From contig CAZFRO010000004.1 in the NCBI GenBank assembly GCA_964521425.1, positions 62,001-126,000 on the forward strand: 64,000 nt of DNA, written 5' to 3'. The DNA comes from Joyebacterum sp964521425 (lineage in GTDB: Bacteria > Joyebacterota > Joyebacteria > Joyebacterales > Joyebacteraceae). This document shows positions 1 to 7,794 of this stretch, one piece after another. The notes under the pieces are model-generated. The model saw only the letters and a program-made list of their open reading frames with translations. It did not search any database and had not been told where the DNA came from. Made by a program: the position numbers and the translations under genes. Position 1 is the stretch's first letter. Each line of letters starts with the position of its first letter.

Positions 1-387
1 CATGTTGGCGCCGGCGCTCGAGAGCGCACTCGATGCCGTGCTCTGTTGTGAGGAACTCCCGCAGATGACCAGGAGATCGGTCTCCTGCGAATACTCCGCG
101 AGGAGGCTCGTCGGATTTCCGAATGGATAGCGGACGATCACACCCGTCATCGGCTCGAATTCGCCAGGGTTCCTTACCGGGCCAGGTGGAGCCGCCGTGG
201 GCTCCTGGTAGGTACCGATCTCGTGGATGCGCGTCTGCTCTTCGGGCGTCATCCAGATCGGGAGGGAGTCCTCATACGGGTTCTGCCTGGTCGCTCGCGT
301 GGCATCTGCCGACATGGCTCCGAAGACGAGCATTAGAAGCAGAAGTGAGAGAGCCGCCGTCGCAGTGCCAGTCCGGAATCGCGTCAT
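1..387 (-). CDS. Secreted peptidylarginine/agmatine deiminase-like protein, N-terminal part
   Basis: The reading frame runs off the left edge of the window; 129 codons from an ATG at 387 are visible. Residues 1-30 form a signal peptide (basic start, Leu-rich core, AMSADA). The part from about residue 70 (PVRNPGEFEPMTGVIVRYP) matches the start of the PAD_porph fold, in which the first strand carries an arginine-containing RYP motif. The catalytic His/Cys residues lie outside the window, so activity cannot be judged. Family members hydrolyse a guanidinium group (peptidylarginine or agmatine) and release ammonia. A GGAGGA Shine-Dalgarno lies about 10 nt upstream of the ATG. Export suggests action on peptides rather than on cytosolic agmatine; this is inference. 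Confidence 0.75.
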   Translation of the reverse strand, partial: MTRFRTGTATAALSLLLLMLVFGAMSADATRATRQNPYEDSLPIWMTPEEQTRIHEIGTYQEPTAAPPGPVRNPGEFEPMTGVIVRYPFGNPTSLLAEYSQETDLLVICGSSSQQSTASSALSSAGANM

Positions 388-541
388 CCTCGCTGTCCTC
401 CGTTGATGTACCTATCCATTATCCGAAAGCATATATCATTATCATTATAACATGGCAAGAGACTGGAGGATAGCGTATTCTGGGGGGGCGGGATTCGCTC
501 CAGCAATCGGCAGCGCTACGGGATGGGCCTTGCCACCGGGG

Positions 542-1159
542 CTAGATGAACCCTCCCGACGCATCGAGGATGAATCGGATTCCGAAGAAGAGGAGCAATA
601 GGCCGCAGACCAGGCGTACACCCAGGAGGAAGCGCTCTCCCAGGATGCGAGTCCCCCGGTAGGACGCCGACGCGAGGAAGAAGTACCAGATGAGATCAAG
701 TGACCAGTGGACGACGGCGAAGACCGCGAACTGCCAGATGCCGAACTCTGAAGCGCGGAAGACCAGCGTTGCACCGACTGTCGCCCACCAGACGATGAAA
801 TACGGATTACCCGCCGACATCAGGATCCCCGCCATGAGAGGCGAGGTCTCCTTGTAGAGTTCCACGCTCTGTCCGGCACGAAGGGAGCGTAGGAGCCCGA
901 CTCCCATCCAGAGGAGTACGAGCCCACCGAGGAGGCCGATGATCGCGCCGGCCACGCTGTGACGTAGTAGAGGCCCAAGACCGACGAGTATCAGTATCAT
1001 CAGAGGGAATTCGACGATGCCGTGCCCGAGCGCGATGAGAGCTCCGGCGTGGGGCGATTTCGCGCCCTTGCCGACCACGACCACTGTGAGTGGTCCGGGA
1101 GCCAGAACGCCTGAGAGCGATATGAGAATCGCCTGGATGAGGAATGCACCGTATGTCAT
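542..1159 (-). CDS. LysE family exporter
   Basis: 205-residue polytopic membrane protein of the usual LysE/RhtB length. It begins with a hydrophobic segment followed by the family hallmark GVLAPGPLTVVVVGKGA (about residues 17-33) and has about six membrane spans. A second conserved motif, SAGNPYFIVWWATVGA, lies near residue 115. LysE-type proteins export amino acids or related small molecules; the substrate cannot be read from sequence. It stands between the divergent channel gene at 1384 and the deiminase-like gene, with no obvious operon partner. The Shine-Dalgarno before the ATG at 1159 is weak. Confidence 0.85.
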   Translation of the reverse strand: MTYGAFLIQAILISLSGVLAPGPLTVVVVGKGAKSPHAGALIALGHGIVEFPLMILILVGLGPLLRHSVAGAIIGLLGGLVLLWMGVGLLRSLRAGQSVELYKETSPLMAGILMSAGNPYFIVWWATVGATLVFRASEFGIWQFAVFAVVHWSLDLIWYFFLASASYRGTRILGERFLLGVRLVCGLLLLFFGIRFILDASGGFI

Positions 1160-1257
1160 GGATTCGCACTCTATCAGAGCGGGGAGTGGGGGACAAGGTC
1201 AACTGCCTCCGAGATCGACCAGTGGCCTACCGAACTCCTGGCGTAGTTGCCGGCCTC

Positions 1258-1285
1258 TTGCCCAAGGCGGTTCGATGTGTATATT
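1258..1285 (+). promoter_or_regulatory. Putative housekeeping promoter of the TehA-like gene
   Basis: TTGCCC at 1258-1263 and TATATT at 1280-1285 are separated by 16 bp, about 98 bp upstream of the ATG at 1384. The rest of the 224-bp intergenic stretch (1160-1383) shows no gene. Confidence 0.45.
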
Positions 1286-1383
1286 GCACCCTATCCGAAC
1301 CGCCGGAACCCACGGCCACGCGGCGGCACGAGCTGCTGAATCAGGGTGAGTCGCGGGGTTCCCCAGAAGGAAGGGACTTCACA

Positions 1384-2340
1384 ATGGACCGTTTGAGACT
1401 CCAGAATTTTCCCATATCGTTCTTTGCTCCCGCATTGGGCCTTGCCGGCCTGTCGCTGACGGTGTTCAAGTCCGAGCAGCTGTTCCATCTGCCTCGCGGC
1501 TTGACCATCTCCCTGGTCGGGCTTGCGCTCGCCGTGTTTGCCCTCGTGGGGGTTGCATACCTCTCCAAGCTGATCCTCCATCGCAAGAGCGTGAGGGAGG
1601 AGTTCCAGCACCCGGTGAGGATCAACTTCTTCCCTCTGATCGCGAAGACGCTTCTTGTGCTGAGCGTAGTGTTCCTCGGTCTCAACATGGGAGTGTCGCG
1701 ATGGCTCTGGGGCGCGGGCGTCGTCCTGAACCTTGTCTTCGGTCTCTCCATCCTGAGCGCATGGATATCACACGAACACTTCCGGATTCACCACCTGAGC
1801 CCTGCCTGGTTCATTCCAGTTGTTGGGAACATCATCATACCGATCGCGGGTGTCGAACACGCCAACCCGGAGATCTCGTGGTTCTTCTTCTCGATCGGAC
1901 TCGTCTGGATGGTCATGCTCACGACCATCATCTTCTACAGACTCATCTTCCATGATCCGCTTCCCGAGAAGCTCGTGCCGACGCTCTTCATTCTCTTCGC
2001 TGCTCCCGCCATCGCATTCATCGCCTACTACAAGCTCACGGGGAGCTTCGATGCTTTCGCGCGCATCCTCTACTACTTCGCCATGTTCGTGTTCGTACTC
2101 GTGCTGGTTCAATGGCGCAGATTCCTGAGCATACGTTTCTACCTCTCCTGGTGGGCCTACTCGTTCCCGCTTGCGGCGTTCGCGCTGGCCAGCATCCTCA
2201 TGTTTCACATCACGGAGACGGAACTCTTCCGTGTCCTCGCAGGGGTTGTCCTGACGGCGCTGTCCGGCCTCGTCGTGGCTCTCATCGTCCTGACGGTCCG
2301 GGCGATAAGGTGCCGGGAGATCTGCATAGAGGAGGAGTAG
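1384..2340 (+). CDS. TehA/SLAC1-family channel or C4-dicarboxylate-type transporter
   Basis: 318 residues from an ATG preceded by GAAGG at a good distance; the frame stays open further upstream but that extension is not protein-like. The N-terminus (FPISFFAPALGLAGL) is the family signature, and about ten hydrophobic helices follow. WWAYSFPLAAFALA near residue 255 matches the helix that carries the pore-gating phenylalanine in Haemophilus TehA and plant SLAC1. Known members are anion channels (SLAC1), tellurite/efflux proteins (TehA) or yeast malate and sulfite transporters (Mae1, Ssu1), so the substrate stays open. It is a single gene read divergently from the LysE exporter. Confidence 0.8.
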   Translation: MDRLRLQNFPISFFAPALGLAGLSLTVFKSEQLFHLPRGLTISLVGLALAVFALVGVAYLSKLILHRKSVREEFQHPVRINFFPLIAKTLLVLSVVFLGLNMGVSRWLWGAGVVLNLVFGLSILSAWISHEHFRIHHLSPAWFIPVVGNIIIPIAGVEHANPEISWFFFSIGLVWMVMLTTIIFYRLIFHDPLPEKLVPTLFILFAAPAIAFIAYYKLTGSFDAFARILYYFAMFVFVLVLVQWRRFLSIRFYLSWWAYSFPLAAFALASILMFHITETELFRVLAGVVLTALSGLVVALIVLTVRAIRCREICIEEE

Positions 2341-2357
2341 CGGCGAGGCATGCACCC

Positions 2358-2386
2358 TTGCGAACTTGCTAAACTTGTGCTAGAAT
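2358..2386 (+). promoter_or_regulatory. Putative housekeeping promoter
   Basis: TTGCGA (2358-2363) and TAGAAT (2381-2386) are separated by exactly 17 bp. Transcription would start near 2393, giving a leader of about 140 nt before the ATG at 2536. Confidence 0.5.
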
Positions 2387-2392
2387 GGAAGA

Positions 2393-2535
2393 TAGAGAAA
2401 TATCATGCAACCGAGGCGCCGGTGCTGTAAGGTGAGATGGACCCACCCCCCGGTACCTGCGGTGGTGTAGCGTCAAGCTCCAGTGCTACACATCGGCCCA
2501 TCCCGGATAAGCCCGGGTGAGGAGGGACCCCTACA
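2393..2535 (+). other. Structured 5' leader of the secreted nuclease-fold gene
   Basis: This non-coding leader contains two perfect hairpins: GTGTAGC (2465-2471) with GCTACAC (2485-2491), and CCCGG (2502-2506) with CCGGG (2513-2517). The second lies just before the GAGGAGGG ribosome-binding site and could influence its access. It matches no riboswitch class I recognise. The structure could simply reflect high GC. Confidence 0.3.
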
Positions 2536-4500
2536 ATGCTGTCGAGAACCCCTGTGAAACGCCCGCTCTTGACGCTCGCGATCTTCGTGTTCGTGCTCCT
2601 TGCCGTGGCGCAGCCGGCTTCGGCCGTTAGTGTTGTCACGTACAACATCCTCAACTGGCCGGGTTTTGACTGGCCGGGCAGGTACCTGTATTTCCAGACC
2701 GTCATGGACTCGCTGGACGCGGACGTCATCATCGTCCAGGAGATACAGAGCCAGACCGGGGTGAACAACTTCCTGAACTACTGCTTGAACGCCTCCGTCC
2801 CCGGCGAGTACTCCGCCGATCTCTTCGTGAACGGCCCCGATACCGACAACGCCATCTTCTACAAGAACTCGGTCGTCGATACCGTTACGCACGTAACGAT
2901 CCCGACCGACGTGCGCTACACGATGGAGTACACCGTCACGCTGAACGGCTACGATTCGTCGGATGCACAGTTCAAGATCCTCTCAACACATCTCAAGGCC
3001 GGTTCATCAGGCTCAGACATAGCCATACGAGAAGATCAGTGTGAGCAGATCCGCGCCCACATGAACGACTACCCATCGGGCACGCACTTCATCTTCGGTG
3101 GCGACCTCAATATGTACACAAGCAGTGAGGCCGGCTATCAGGATCTCGTGGGCTCTCAGGCCGACAACGACGGTCGGTGCTTCGATCCCATCAACAAGCC
3201 CGGCTACTGGCACGACAGCTACACCTTCAGGAGAGAGCACACGCAGGCTCCGGCCACATCCCCCTCAGGCGGCTATACCGGCGGAGGCATGGACGACCGC
3301 TACGACCAGCTGCTCATCTCTGCGGCGCTTCAGGATGGAGACGGCCTCTCGTATGTCACCGGGAGCCACAAGGCCTTCGGCAACGACGGCTACCGGCTGA
3401 ACAACGACATCAACAACCCGACGAATCAGGAGGTCAGCCAGGAGATGGCGGACGCTCTCTACTACGCGTCCGATCACATTCCTCTTCTGCTTGAGCTGCA
3501 GGTTCCCGCCAAGGTCGGTGTCGCAGCATCCCTGGCCTTCGGGAAGGCCATCGTCGGCTCGACTGCGGAGGAGCTTCTGACCGTGACCAACTCCGCCACA
3601 GCCCCTGCCGACGAGCTCGACTACTCGCTCGCTGATCCCAGTGGCTTCACGGCGCCTGGAGGTTCGTTCCAGCTCTCCGCGGGAAGCGGCAACGACCACA
3701 CCATCTCGATGGACACGGCCAGTGTGGGGGCGAAGGCCGGCGATCTCACGGTGAACTCGAACGATCTCGATGATCCTGCCATGGACGTAGCGCTGACCGG
3801 TACCGTGGTCGACCACGCGAGTCCTTCGCTCGATGCGGCTTCGGTTGATCTCGCAGATACGCTCGACTTTGGTACTCACGATATTGGGGCTTTCTCGGAT
3901 ATGATCCTGAGCGTCTACAACGACGGCTATGGCAGCCTTCAGGCGCTCCTTGAGGTCTACGATGCGGCGATCGTCGGTGGAGACGGCAGATTCTCGTTCG
4001 TGGGTGGATTCACGGAAGAGTCAGTTGGGGCTACTGCGGCAGAGTACACGCTTCACTTCGACGATGTGGGTGCTACGATGAGTACGCTCTACACCGCGAC
4101 CCTGACACTGAGTGACAGAGACGAGTCCGGGATCCACGGGGGAGGCGGGGCGCTAAGCGATCTCACCGTCTATCTCACGGCGTTTGTGGATGATGGAACC
4201 GGCGTACCGGACGACGGCATTCTCAAGCTTGCGTTGAGCCCAGGGGCGCCCAACCCATTCACGGAGCGGACGTCGCTCATGTTCTCGCTTCCGAACTCAT
4301 CTGGCGTGAGGATCGAGATCTTCGACATAGCCGGCAGACTTGTGCGGACGCTCGAGTCAGGCGTGCTTCCCGCTGGTGAGCACGAGATCGTCTGGACCGG
4401 CAGGGACGACAATGGGGTAGAGGCCGCTTCAGGCATCTACTTCTGCCGTGCGACCGTCGAAAACTGGACCGACATGAAAAAGGTCGTCCTGCTGCGGTAG
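2536..4500 (+). CDS. Secreted endonuclease/exonuclease/phosphatase-family protein with FlgD-like tail
   Basis: 654 residues. A signal peptide (residues 1-31, ending QPASA) precedes an endonuclease/exonuclease/phosphatase fold (about 32-330). Visible motifs are VVTYNILNWPG, DVIIVQEIQS (metal-binding Glu), FIFGGDLNM and, near the end, ASDHIPLLLEL (SDH). These are the active-site signatures of DNase I-like phosphodiesterases, so a secreted nuclease or phosphodiesterase is likely. Two Ig-like/ASH-type repeats follow (about 330-560). The last 90 residues are the FlgD-like sorting domain (GAPNPFTE, DIAGRLVRTLESG, ASGIYF, MKKVVLLR). The stop codon lies within a unit of the adjacent 20-bp repeat. It has its own promoter and terminator. 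Confidence 0.88.
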   Translation: MLSRTPVKRPLLTLAIFVFVLLAVAQPASAVSVVTYNILNWPGFDWPGRYLYFQTVMDSLDADVIIVQEIQSQTGVNNFLNYCLNASVPGEYSADLFVNGPDTDNAIFYKNSVVDTVTHVTIPTDVRYTMEYTVTLNGYDSSDAQFKILSTHLKAGSSGSDIAIREDQCEQIRAHMNDYPSGTHFIFGGDLNMYTSSEAGYQDLVGSQADNDGRCFDPINKPGYWHDSYTFRREHTQAPATSPSGGYTGGGMDDRYDQLLISAALQDGDGLSYVTGSHKAFGNDGYRLNNDINNPTNQEVSQEMADALYYASDHIPLLLELQVPAKVGVAASLAFGKAIVGSTAEELLTVTNSATAPADELDYSLADPSGFTAPGGSFQLSAGSGNDHTISMDTASVGAKAGDLTVNSNDLDDPAMDVALTGTVVDHASPSLDAASVDLADTLDFGTHDIGAFSDMILSVYNDGYGSLQALLEVYDAAIVGGDGRFSFVGGFTEESVGATAAEYTLHFDDVGATMSTLYTATLTLSDRDESGIHGGGGALSDLTVYLTAFVDDGTGVPDDGILKLALSPGAPNPFTERTSLMFSLPNSSGVRIEIFDIAGRLVRTLESGVLPAGEHEIVWTGRDDNGVEAASGIYFCRATVENWTDMKKVVLLR

Positions 4501-4700
4501 CNNNNNNNNNNNNNNNNNNNNNNNNNNNNNNNNNNNNNNNNNNNNNNNNNNNNNNNNNNNNNNNNNNNNNNNNNNNNNNNNNNNNNNNNNNNNNNNNNNN
4601 NAGCAGGCGTGCTGCGGTAGCAGCAGGCGTGCTGCGGTAGCAGCAGGCGTGCTGCGGTAGCAGCAGGCGTGCTGCGATAGCAACACGTGTGCCGCGGCGC
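4482..4700 (+). repeat. 20-bp tandem repeat interrupted by a scaffold gap
   Basis: Units of CAGCAGGCGTGCTGCGGTAG repeat with a 20-bp period: a partial unit at 4602-4620, full units at 4621-4640 and 4641-4660, a one-base variant at 4661-4680 and a degenerate unit at 4681-4700. The sequence left of the gap (CTGCTGCGGTAGC, ending at 4501) is the same unit end and supplies the TAG stop of the upstream gene. Positions 4502-4601 are 100 N, so the true copy number is unknown. Each unit can form a TGCTGC-GGTA-GCAGCA hairpin. There are no spacers, so it is not CRISPR. The rest of 4501-4904 holds a terminator, a promoter and an operator, listed separately. Confidence 0.85.
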
Positions 4701-4731
4701 TGGCCGCGAAGCGCTGACATGGAAGATATCA

Positions 4732-4759
4732 CGGGGGCCGTCATCATTGACGGCCCCCG
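4732..4759 (+). terminator. Strong intrinsic-type terminator hairpin
   Basis: A perfect 12-bp stem (CGGGGGCCGTCA at 4732-4743 and TGACGGCCCCCG at 4748-4759) with a TCAT loop is followed by a pyrimidine-rich CTCTCTTTG. It lies downstream of the nuclease-fold gene and before the nickel-operon promoter, so it separates the two transcription units. Confidence 0.8.
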
Positions 4760-4789
4760 CTCTCTTTGTGGACATCCCGTCAAATCCCC

Positions 4790-4819
4790 TTGACCGCTTG
4801 GGCTCAGTGATGCTAGATT
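4790..4819 (+). promoter_or_regulatory. Promoter of the nickel-uptake operon
   Basis: TTGACC (4790-4795) and TAGATT (4814-4819) are separated by 18 bp. The predicted start near 4826 places the NikR-like palindrome (4831-4857) directly over the initially transcribed region, a position suited to repression. Confidence 0.6.
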
Positions 4820-4830
4820 GCGGCAGATGA

Positions 4831-4857
4831 GTATTACGACTAGGACAATCGTAATAC
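4831..4857 (+). promoter_or_regulatory. NikR-type operator palindrome
   Basis: GTATTACGA at 4831-4839 and TCGTAATAC at 4849-4857 are a perfect 9-bp inverted repeat with a 9-bp spacer. Read as GTATTAC-N13-GTAATAC it has the layout described for NikR sites outside enterobacteria (heptamer half-sites with 13-14 bp between them); this comparison is from memory of the family. It sits 47 bp upstream of the first gene of an operon whose last gene encodes NikR, so nickel-dependent autoregulation is the simplest reading. Confidence 0.75.
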
Positions 4858-4904
4858 ATCAGCAAATGACCACACTGCGTTGCAGAACGAGCAGGAGCAG
4901 ATGA

Positions 4905-5663
4905 ATGAGCAGAAGGAGGCGAGAACGAGCGGGGCGGGGCGCATTGCGCTTGCCGGCGGTCACCGCACTTGGGCTTCTGGTGTTGCTCCTTCTTGTGCCG
5001 AGCGCGCCGAGCCATGCGCACGATCTCTGGGTAGAGCACGCGGGCGATGAGTACGTTCTCTACTATGGGCACGCGCATGCGTCTCACGGTGGAGCCGAGT
5101 ACATCAAGTATGAGCCGGAGGATGTGTTGCGCGTGGAGTGCTTTGATTCAATCGGTGTGTCGCGCGTCCTGCCAGTCGGCGATACGTATCCGATACGCGT
5201 GACGGAGAGGTGTGCGGCGTGCTGGTTCCTGATCTCATCGGGCTACTGGACGAAGACGCCATACGGAACCAGGAATCTCGCGAAGGATGAGGTCGAGCAT
5301 GTGATAGAGAGCTGGCTCACGCTCGAGAGCGTGAAACGCATCGACGCATGGTGCGATCGCTTCGCGGGGCCGCTGACCGATGGACTCGAGATCGTGCCGC
5401 TCATCGATCCGCTGTTGCTTACACCGGGAGAGAAACTGCGACTTAGGATTACGTTCAAAGGAGAGCCAGTCGAGGGCGCCATTGTGACGTACGGCAGCAA
5501 GGTCCGGGGACTGAGCGGTGAAAGCGGACTTGTGAATGTGAGGATCAAGGCGGCGGGTTTCCAATCGGTGAGCGCGAGCATCCGCATCCCGATCGAGTCT
5601 GACAAGGCCGACCTGGAGATTCACACGACGTTCCTGAACTTAGAACTGGGGGGTGGGGAGTGA
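4905..5663 (+). CDS. nikK: NikK-like periplasmic nickel-uptake protein (DUF4198)
   Basis: 252 residues, first gene of the nickel operon. After a basic start, a hydrophobic segment ends at SAPSHA (about residues 35-41), so the mature protein would begin HDLWVEHAG; this is the family hallmark (HAHDLWV). His residues cluster in the mature N-terminus (GHAHASHGG), as expected for a metal-delivery protein. DUF4198 proteins replace NikN next to NikM in delta-proteobacterial ECF nickel importers, where they are called NikK. The body has beta-sandwich character. Two ATGs overlap at 4901 and 4905; only 4905 is in frame. It overlaps the next gene by 4 nt (GTGA). The substrate, nickel, is inferred from NikR and the operator. 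Confidence 0.75.
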   Translation: MSRRRRERAGRGALRLPAVTALGLLVLLLLVPSAPSHAHDLWVEHAGDEYVLYYGHAHASHGGAEYIKYEPEDVLRVECFDSIGVSRVLPVGDTYPIRVTERCAACWFLISSGYWTKTPYGTRNLAKDEVEHVIESWLTLESVKRIDAWCDRFAGPLTDGLEIVPLIDPLLLTPGEKLRLRITFKGEPVEGAIVTYGSKVRGLSGESGLVNVRIKAAGFQSVSASIRIPIESDKADLEIHTTFLNLELGGGE

Positions 5664-6133
5664 GTGGGAGACCCCTGCGAGCTATCGCCCGTGCACGCGG
5701 TGCATGGATCGCGGTTCTGGCGGTGGCCATTGTTGTCGGGACCACCTCCCCGGGAAGCGGGCACGAGATCATGCACGAAGTGGCCCGGGGCGAGGCCGTG
5801 ATAGTGACCCTTCACTACCCGGAGGGCACGCCGTTCTCCTACGAGAGCTTTGAGATCTTCCGTTCCGATGAGGAGCTACCTTTCCATGTCGGGCGGACCG
5901 ACGCCTCGGGACGGATCTCGTTCCTGCCCGACCGCGATGGGACGTGGAGGATCAGGGCGTTCTCCGAGGATGGGCATGGCGTTGACATTACCGTCGAGGC
6001 CGGGCCGGCAGGCATCCATGCATTCGCCGGCAGGTCGTCGAACGAGCGTTACATGCGAGCCGTTGCCGGGCTCGCGATCGTGTTCGGGTTGTTCGGTGTA
6101 GTGAGTCTATTCATAAGGAGGAGAAAGGCATGA
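5660..6133 (+). CDS. nikL: NikL-like nickel-uptake accessory protein
   Basis: 157 residues starting at a GTG that overlaps the upstream stop. An N-terminal hydrophobic segment (about residues 12-33) is followed by a mature start GHEIMHEVARGEAV, a His-containing sequence typical of NikL/CbiL-like proteins. A periplasmic beta-sandwich domain (FEIFRSDEELPFHVGRTDA, GRISFLPDRDGTWRI) is followed by a single C-terminal membrane helix (about 133-151) and a basic tail (RRRKA). With NikK it probably takes the place of NikN, handing Ni(II) to NikM at the periplasmic face. It overlaps the next gene by ATGA, which argues for coupled translation. Confidence 0.7.
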   Translation: MSGRPLRAIARARGAWIAVLAVAIVVGTTSPGSGHEIMHEVARGEAVIVTLHYPEGTPFSYESFEIFRSDEELPFHVGRTDASGRISFLPDRDGTWRIRAFSEDGHGVDITVEAGPAGIHAFAGRSSNERYMRAVAGLAIVFGLFGVVSLFIRRRKA

Positions 6134-7113
6134 GGCGGTTTCTTGTCGTTCTGTTCATGGTCGCAATGGTTCCATCGATCGCGGCGGCGCACCATGGCGT
6201 GGCGTCGATCGGAGTCGCGGGCCTCGAGGGACCTGGAGCGCCGATCGAGACCTCAAGTTCGGCCACGCTTCCCGAGGGGAGCTTCCTCGGGTACATGAAG
6301 CTCGACTACGCAACGTTTGAGAAGTTCACGGATGAAGTCGATGATGAGGGTGACTACAACACGTTCTGGATGTACGGAATGGGCTACGGCGTGAAGTCGT
6401 ATCTCTCCGTCTACACGTTTGCGCCATTCTACACGAAGAAGCCGGAGGACAGTTCCTTCACAACATCTGGTTTCGCAGACGTGTCGCTTACCGCCGTGCT
6501 CGGGTTCAAGATGGACCGCGGCCTGAGGCTGGTCCCCAAGAGCGAGAGCCTCGACGACCTCGAGGACTGGCACTTCACGCTGAATACCGGGCTCACGCTT
6601 CCCACGGGCAACGCCAATCTCAAGAACGCTGACGGAGAGATCGACCCCGGGATGGCTCTTGGATTCGGGGGGCCCTCGTATGCGGTCGGCCTGACTGCCA
6701 CCAAGCAGTTCCTGGATCGCTTCACCGGCGTGACCGAGGCCTCGTTCATCACGTTCGGCGAGTACGAGTACAATGATGGCAACAGCGTCAAGTTCGGTGA
6801 CGAGATCAGGTTCAACGCGGCGTTGACCGCGCGGCTTCTGACACACGCCGGGTCGCAGTCGAGGCTCGATCTCAATCTCGAGGGCAACTACCTGAGTCTC
6901 GGGCGAGACGAATCGAACGGCGAAGGCGAGGACGCGACCGGTGGTCAGATGGTCTATGTCGTGCCCGGTATCAGGCTCTACCGCAAGAGCACGAGCATCG
7001 GTGTGGGCGTCAAGGTCCCGGTATGGACGGACCTCAACGAATCGGACGATCAGCAGGGCGCGGAGGGCAAGGAGAGCTACAGGCTCATCGTGTCGCTCTC
7101 GACTCTGTTCTAG
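6130..7113 (+). CDS. Outer-membrane beta-barrel protein of the nickel operon
   Basis: 327 residues with a clear signal peptide (about 1-20, ending IAAA). The mature protein would start HHGVASIG, an unusual di-His N-terminus. The rest alternates polar and hydrophobic residues in many amphipathic strands (YMKLDYATFEKF, YLSVYTFAPFY, HFTLNTGLTLPTGN, AVGLTATKQF, SRLDLNLEGNYLSL, YRLIVSLSTLF) and ends in phenylalanine, the usual signature of a BAM-assembled barrel. It resembles the broad phenol-degradation MetA-like/porin group. It lies inside the nickel operon, overlapping nikL by 4 nt and 15 bp before nikM. A role as outer-membrane entry path for nickel or a nickel chelate is inference; no TonB box is evident. 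Confidence 0.65.
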   Translation: MRRFLVVLFMVAMVPSIAAAHHGVASIGVAGLEGPGAPIETSSSATLPEGSFLGYMKLDYATFEKFTDEVDDEGDYNTFWMYGMGYGVKSYLSVYTFAPFYTKKPEDSSFTTSGFADVSLTAVLGFKMDRGLRLVPKSESLDDLEDWHFTLNTGLTLPTGNANLKNADGEIDPGMALGFGGPSYAVGLTATKQFLDRFTGVTEASFITFGEYEYNDGNSVKFGDEIRFNAALTARLLTHAGSQSRLDLNLEGNYLSLGRDESNGEGEDATGGQMVYVVPGIRLYRKSTSIGVGVKVPVWTDLNESDDQQGAEGKESYRLIVSLSTLF

Positions 7114-7128
7114 GGAGTGTAGGAACAA

Positions 7129-7794
7129 ATGCACGTTCCGGACGGTTTCATATCCCCGAAGATGTACCTCCCGGCCTATGCGGTTGCTGCCGGGCTCTGG
7201 GTATGGGGTCTGAACAGGGCCAGGGCGAAGCTGGACGAGGAGACGGTTCCCTACGTTGCCGTCATGACGGCGCTCTCCTTCGTGCTCATGATGATCACCG
7301 TTCCGATGCCGGGGGGGATGTCGGTGCATGCGACCGGCATCGCTCTCCTCGCGATCCTATTCGGTCCATGGACCGCGTTCCTCTCGGTTTCACTCGTGCT
7401 TCTTCTTCAGGCCCTTCTCCTGGGCGCCGGTGGTATCACCTCACTGCCGGTCAACGCGCTGGCGCTCGGGCTCGCGGGGGGTACCGTCGCCACCGGCGTA
7501 TTCAGGCTTGTGAGGCCCCTGAACGAGACCGCCGCGCTCGTGGGTGCCGGGTGGGTCTCCGTCGTTGTGCCGGCCGCCCTTCTGGCGATGGCCCTGGGTG
7601 TGCAGCCGATGATCGCCCATGCCGCTGACGGGACGCCGCTCTTCTTCCCGTTCGGCCTGTCGGTCACGATTCCGGCGATGATCATCCCGCACGCCGTCGT
7701 CGGGGTCGGAGAGGGGCTTCTGACGGTGATGGTATATCGTCTGGTCACGAGGCTCCGTGACCGGAGAGCCGGAGATGGAAGGGTCGCGTTGTGA
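7129..7794 (+). CDS. nikM: ECF transporter substrate-specific component NikM (CbiM family)
   Basis: 221 residues with about seven membrane helices. The N-terminus MHVPDGFISP is the functional signature: in Thermoanaerobacter NikM2 the N-terminal amine, His2 and His67 bind Ni(II) in a square plane. His2 is present here, and a histidine also falls exactly at residue 67 (PGGMSVHATG). The conserved TSLPVNALALGLAGG segment (for CbiM/NikM usually ..GxNxxxMG..) follows. Translation must start at this ATG because the ligand is the N-terminus. It overlaps nikQ by 4 nt (GTGA). Cobalt (CbiM) is the alternative substrate, but the NikR gene and operator point to nickel. Confidence 0.9.
   Translation: MHVPDGFISPKMYLPAYAVAAGLWVWGLNRARAKLDEETVPYVAVMTALSFVLMMITVPMPGGMSVHATGIALLAILFGPWTAFLSVSLVLLLQALLLGAGGITSLPVNALALGLAGGTVATGVFRLVRPLNETAALVGAGWVSVVVPAALLAMALGVQPMIAHAADGTPLFFPFGLSVTIPAMIIPHAVVGVGEGLLTVMVYRLVTRLRDRRAGDGRVAL

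Noticed and set aside
1144..1383. N-terminal extension of the TehA-like protein to 1144
   Set aside because: The extension would overlap the promoter at 1258-1285 and the LysE start, and is Arg/Pro-rich without family similarity; the ATG at 1384 has a ribosome site and the family-typical start.
4602..4700. CRISPR array
   Set aside because: Units are contiguous 20-mers with no unique spacers and no cas genes; it is a simple tandem repeat.
6253..7329. 358-residue minus-strand frame opposite the outer-membrane barrel and nikM
   Set aside because: Antisense shadow; the plus-strand genes overlap each other tightly and carry exact family signatures.
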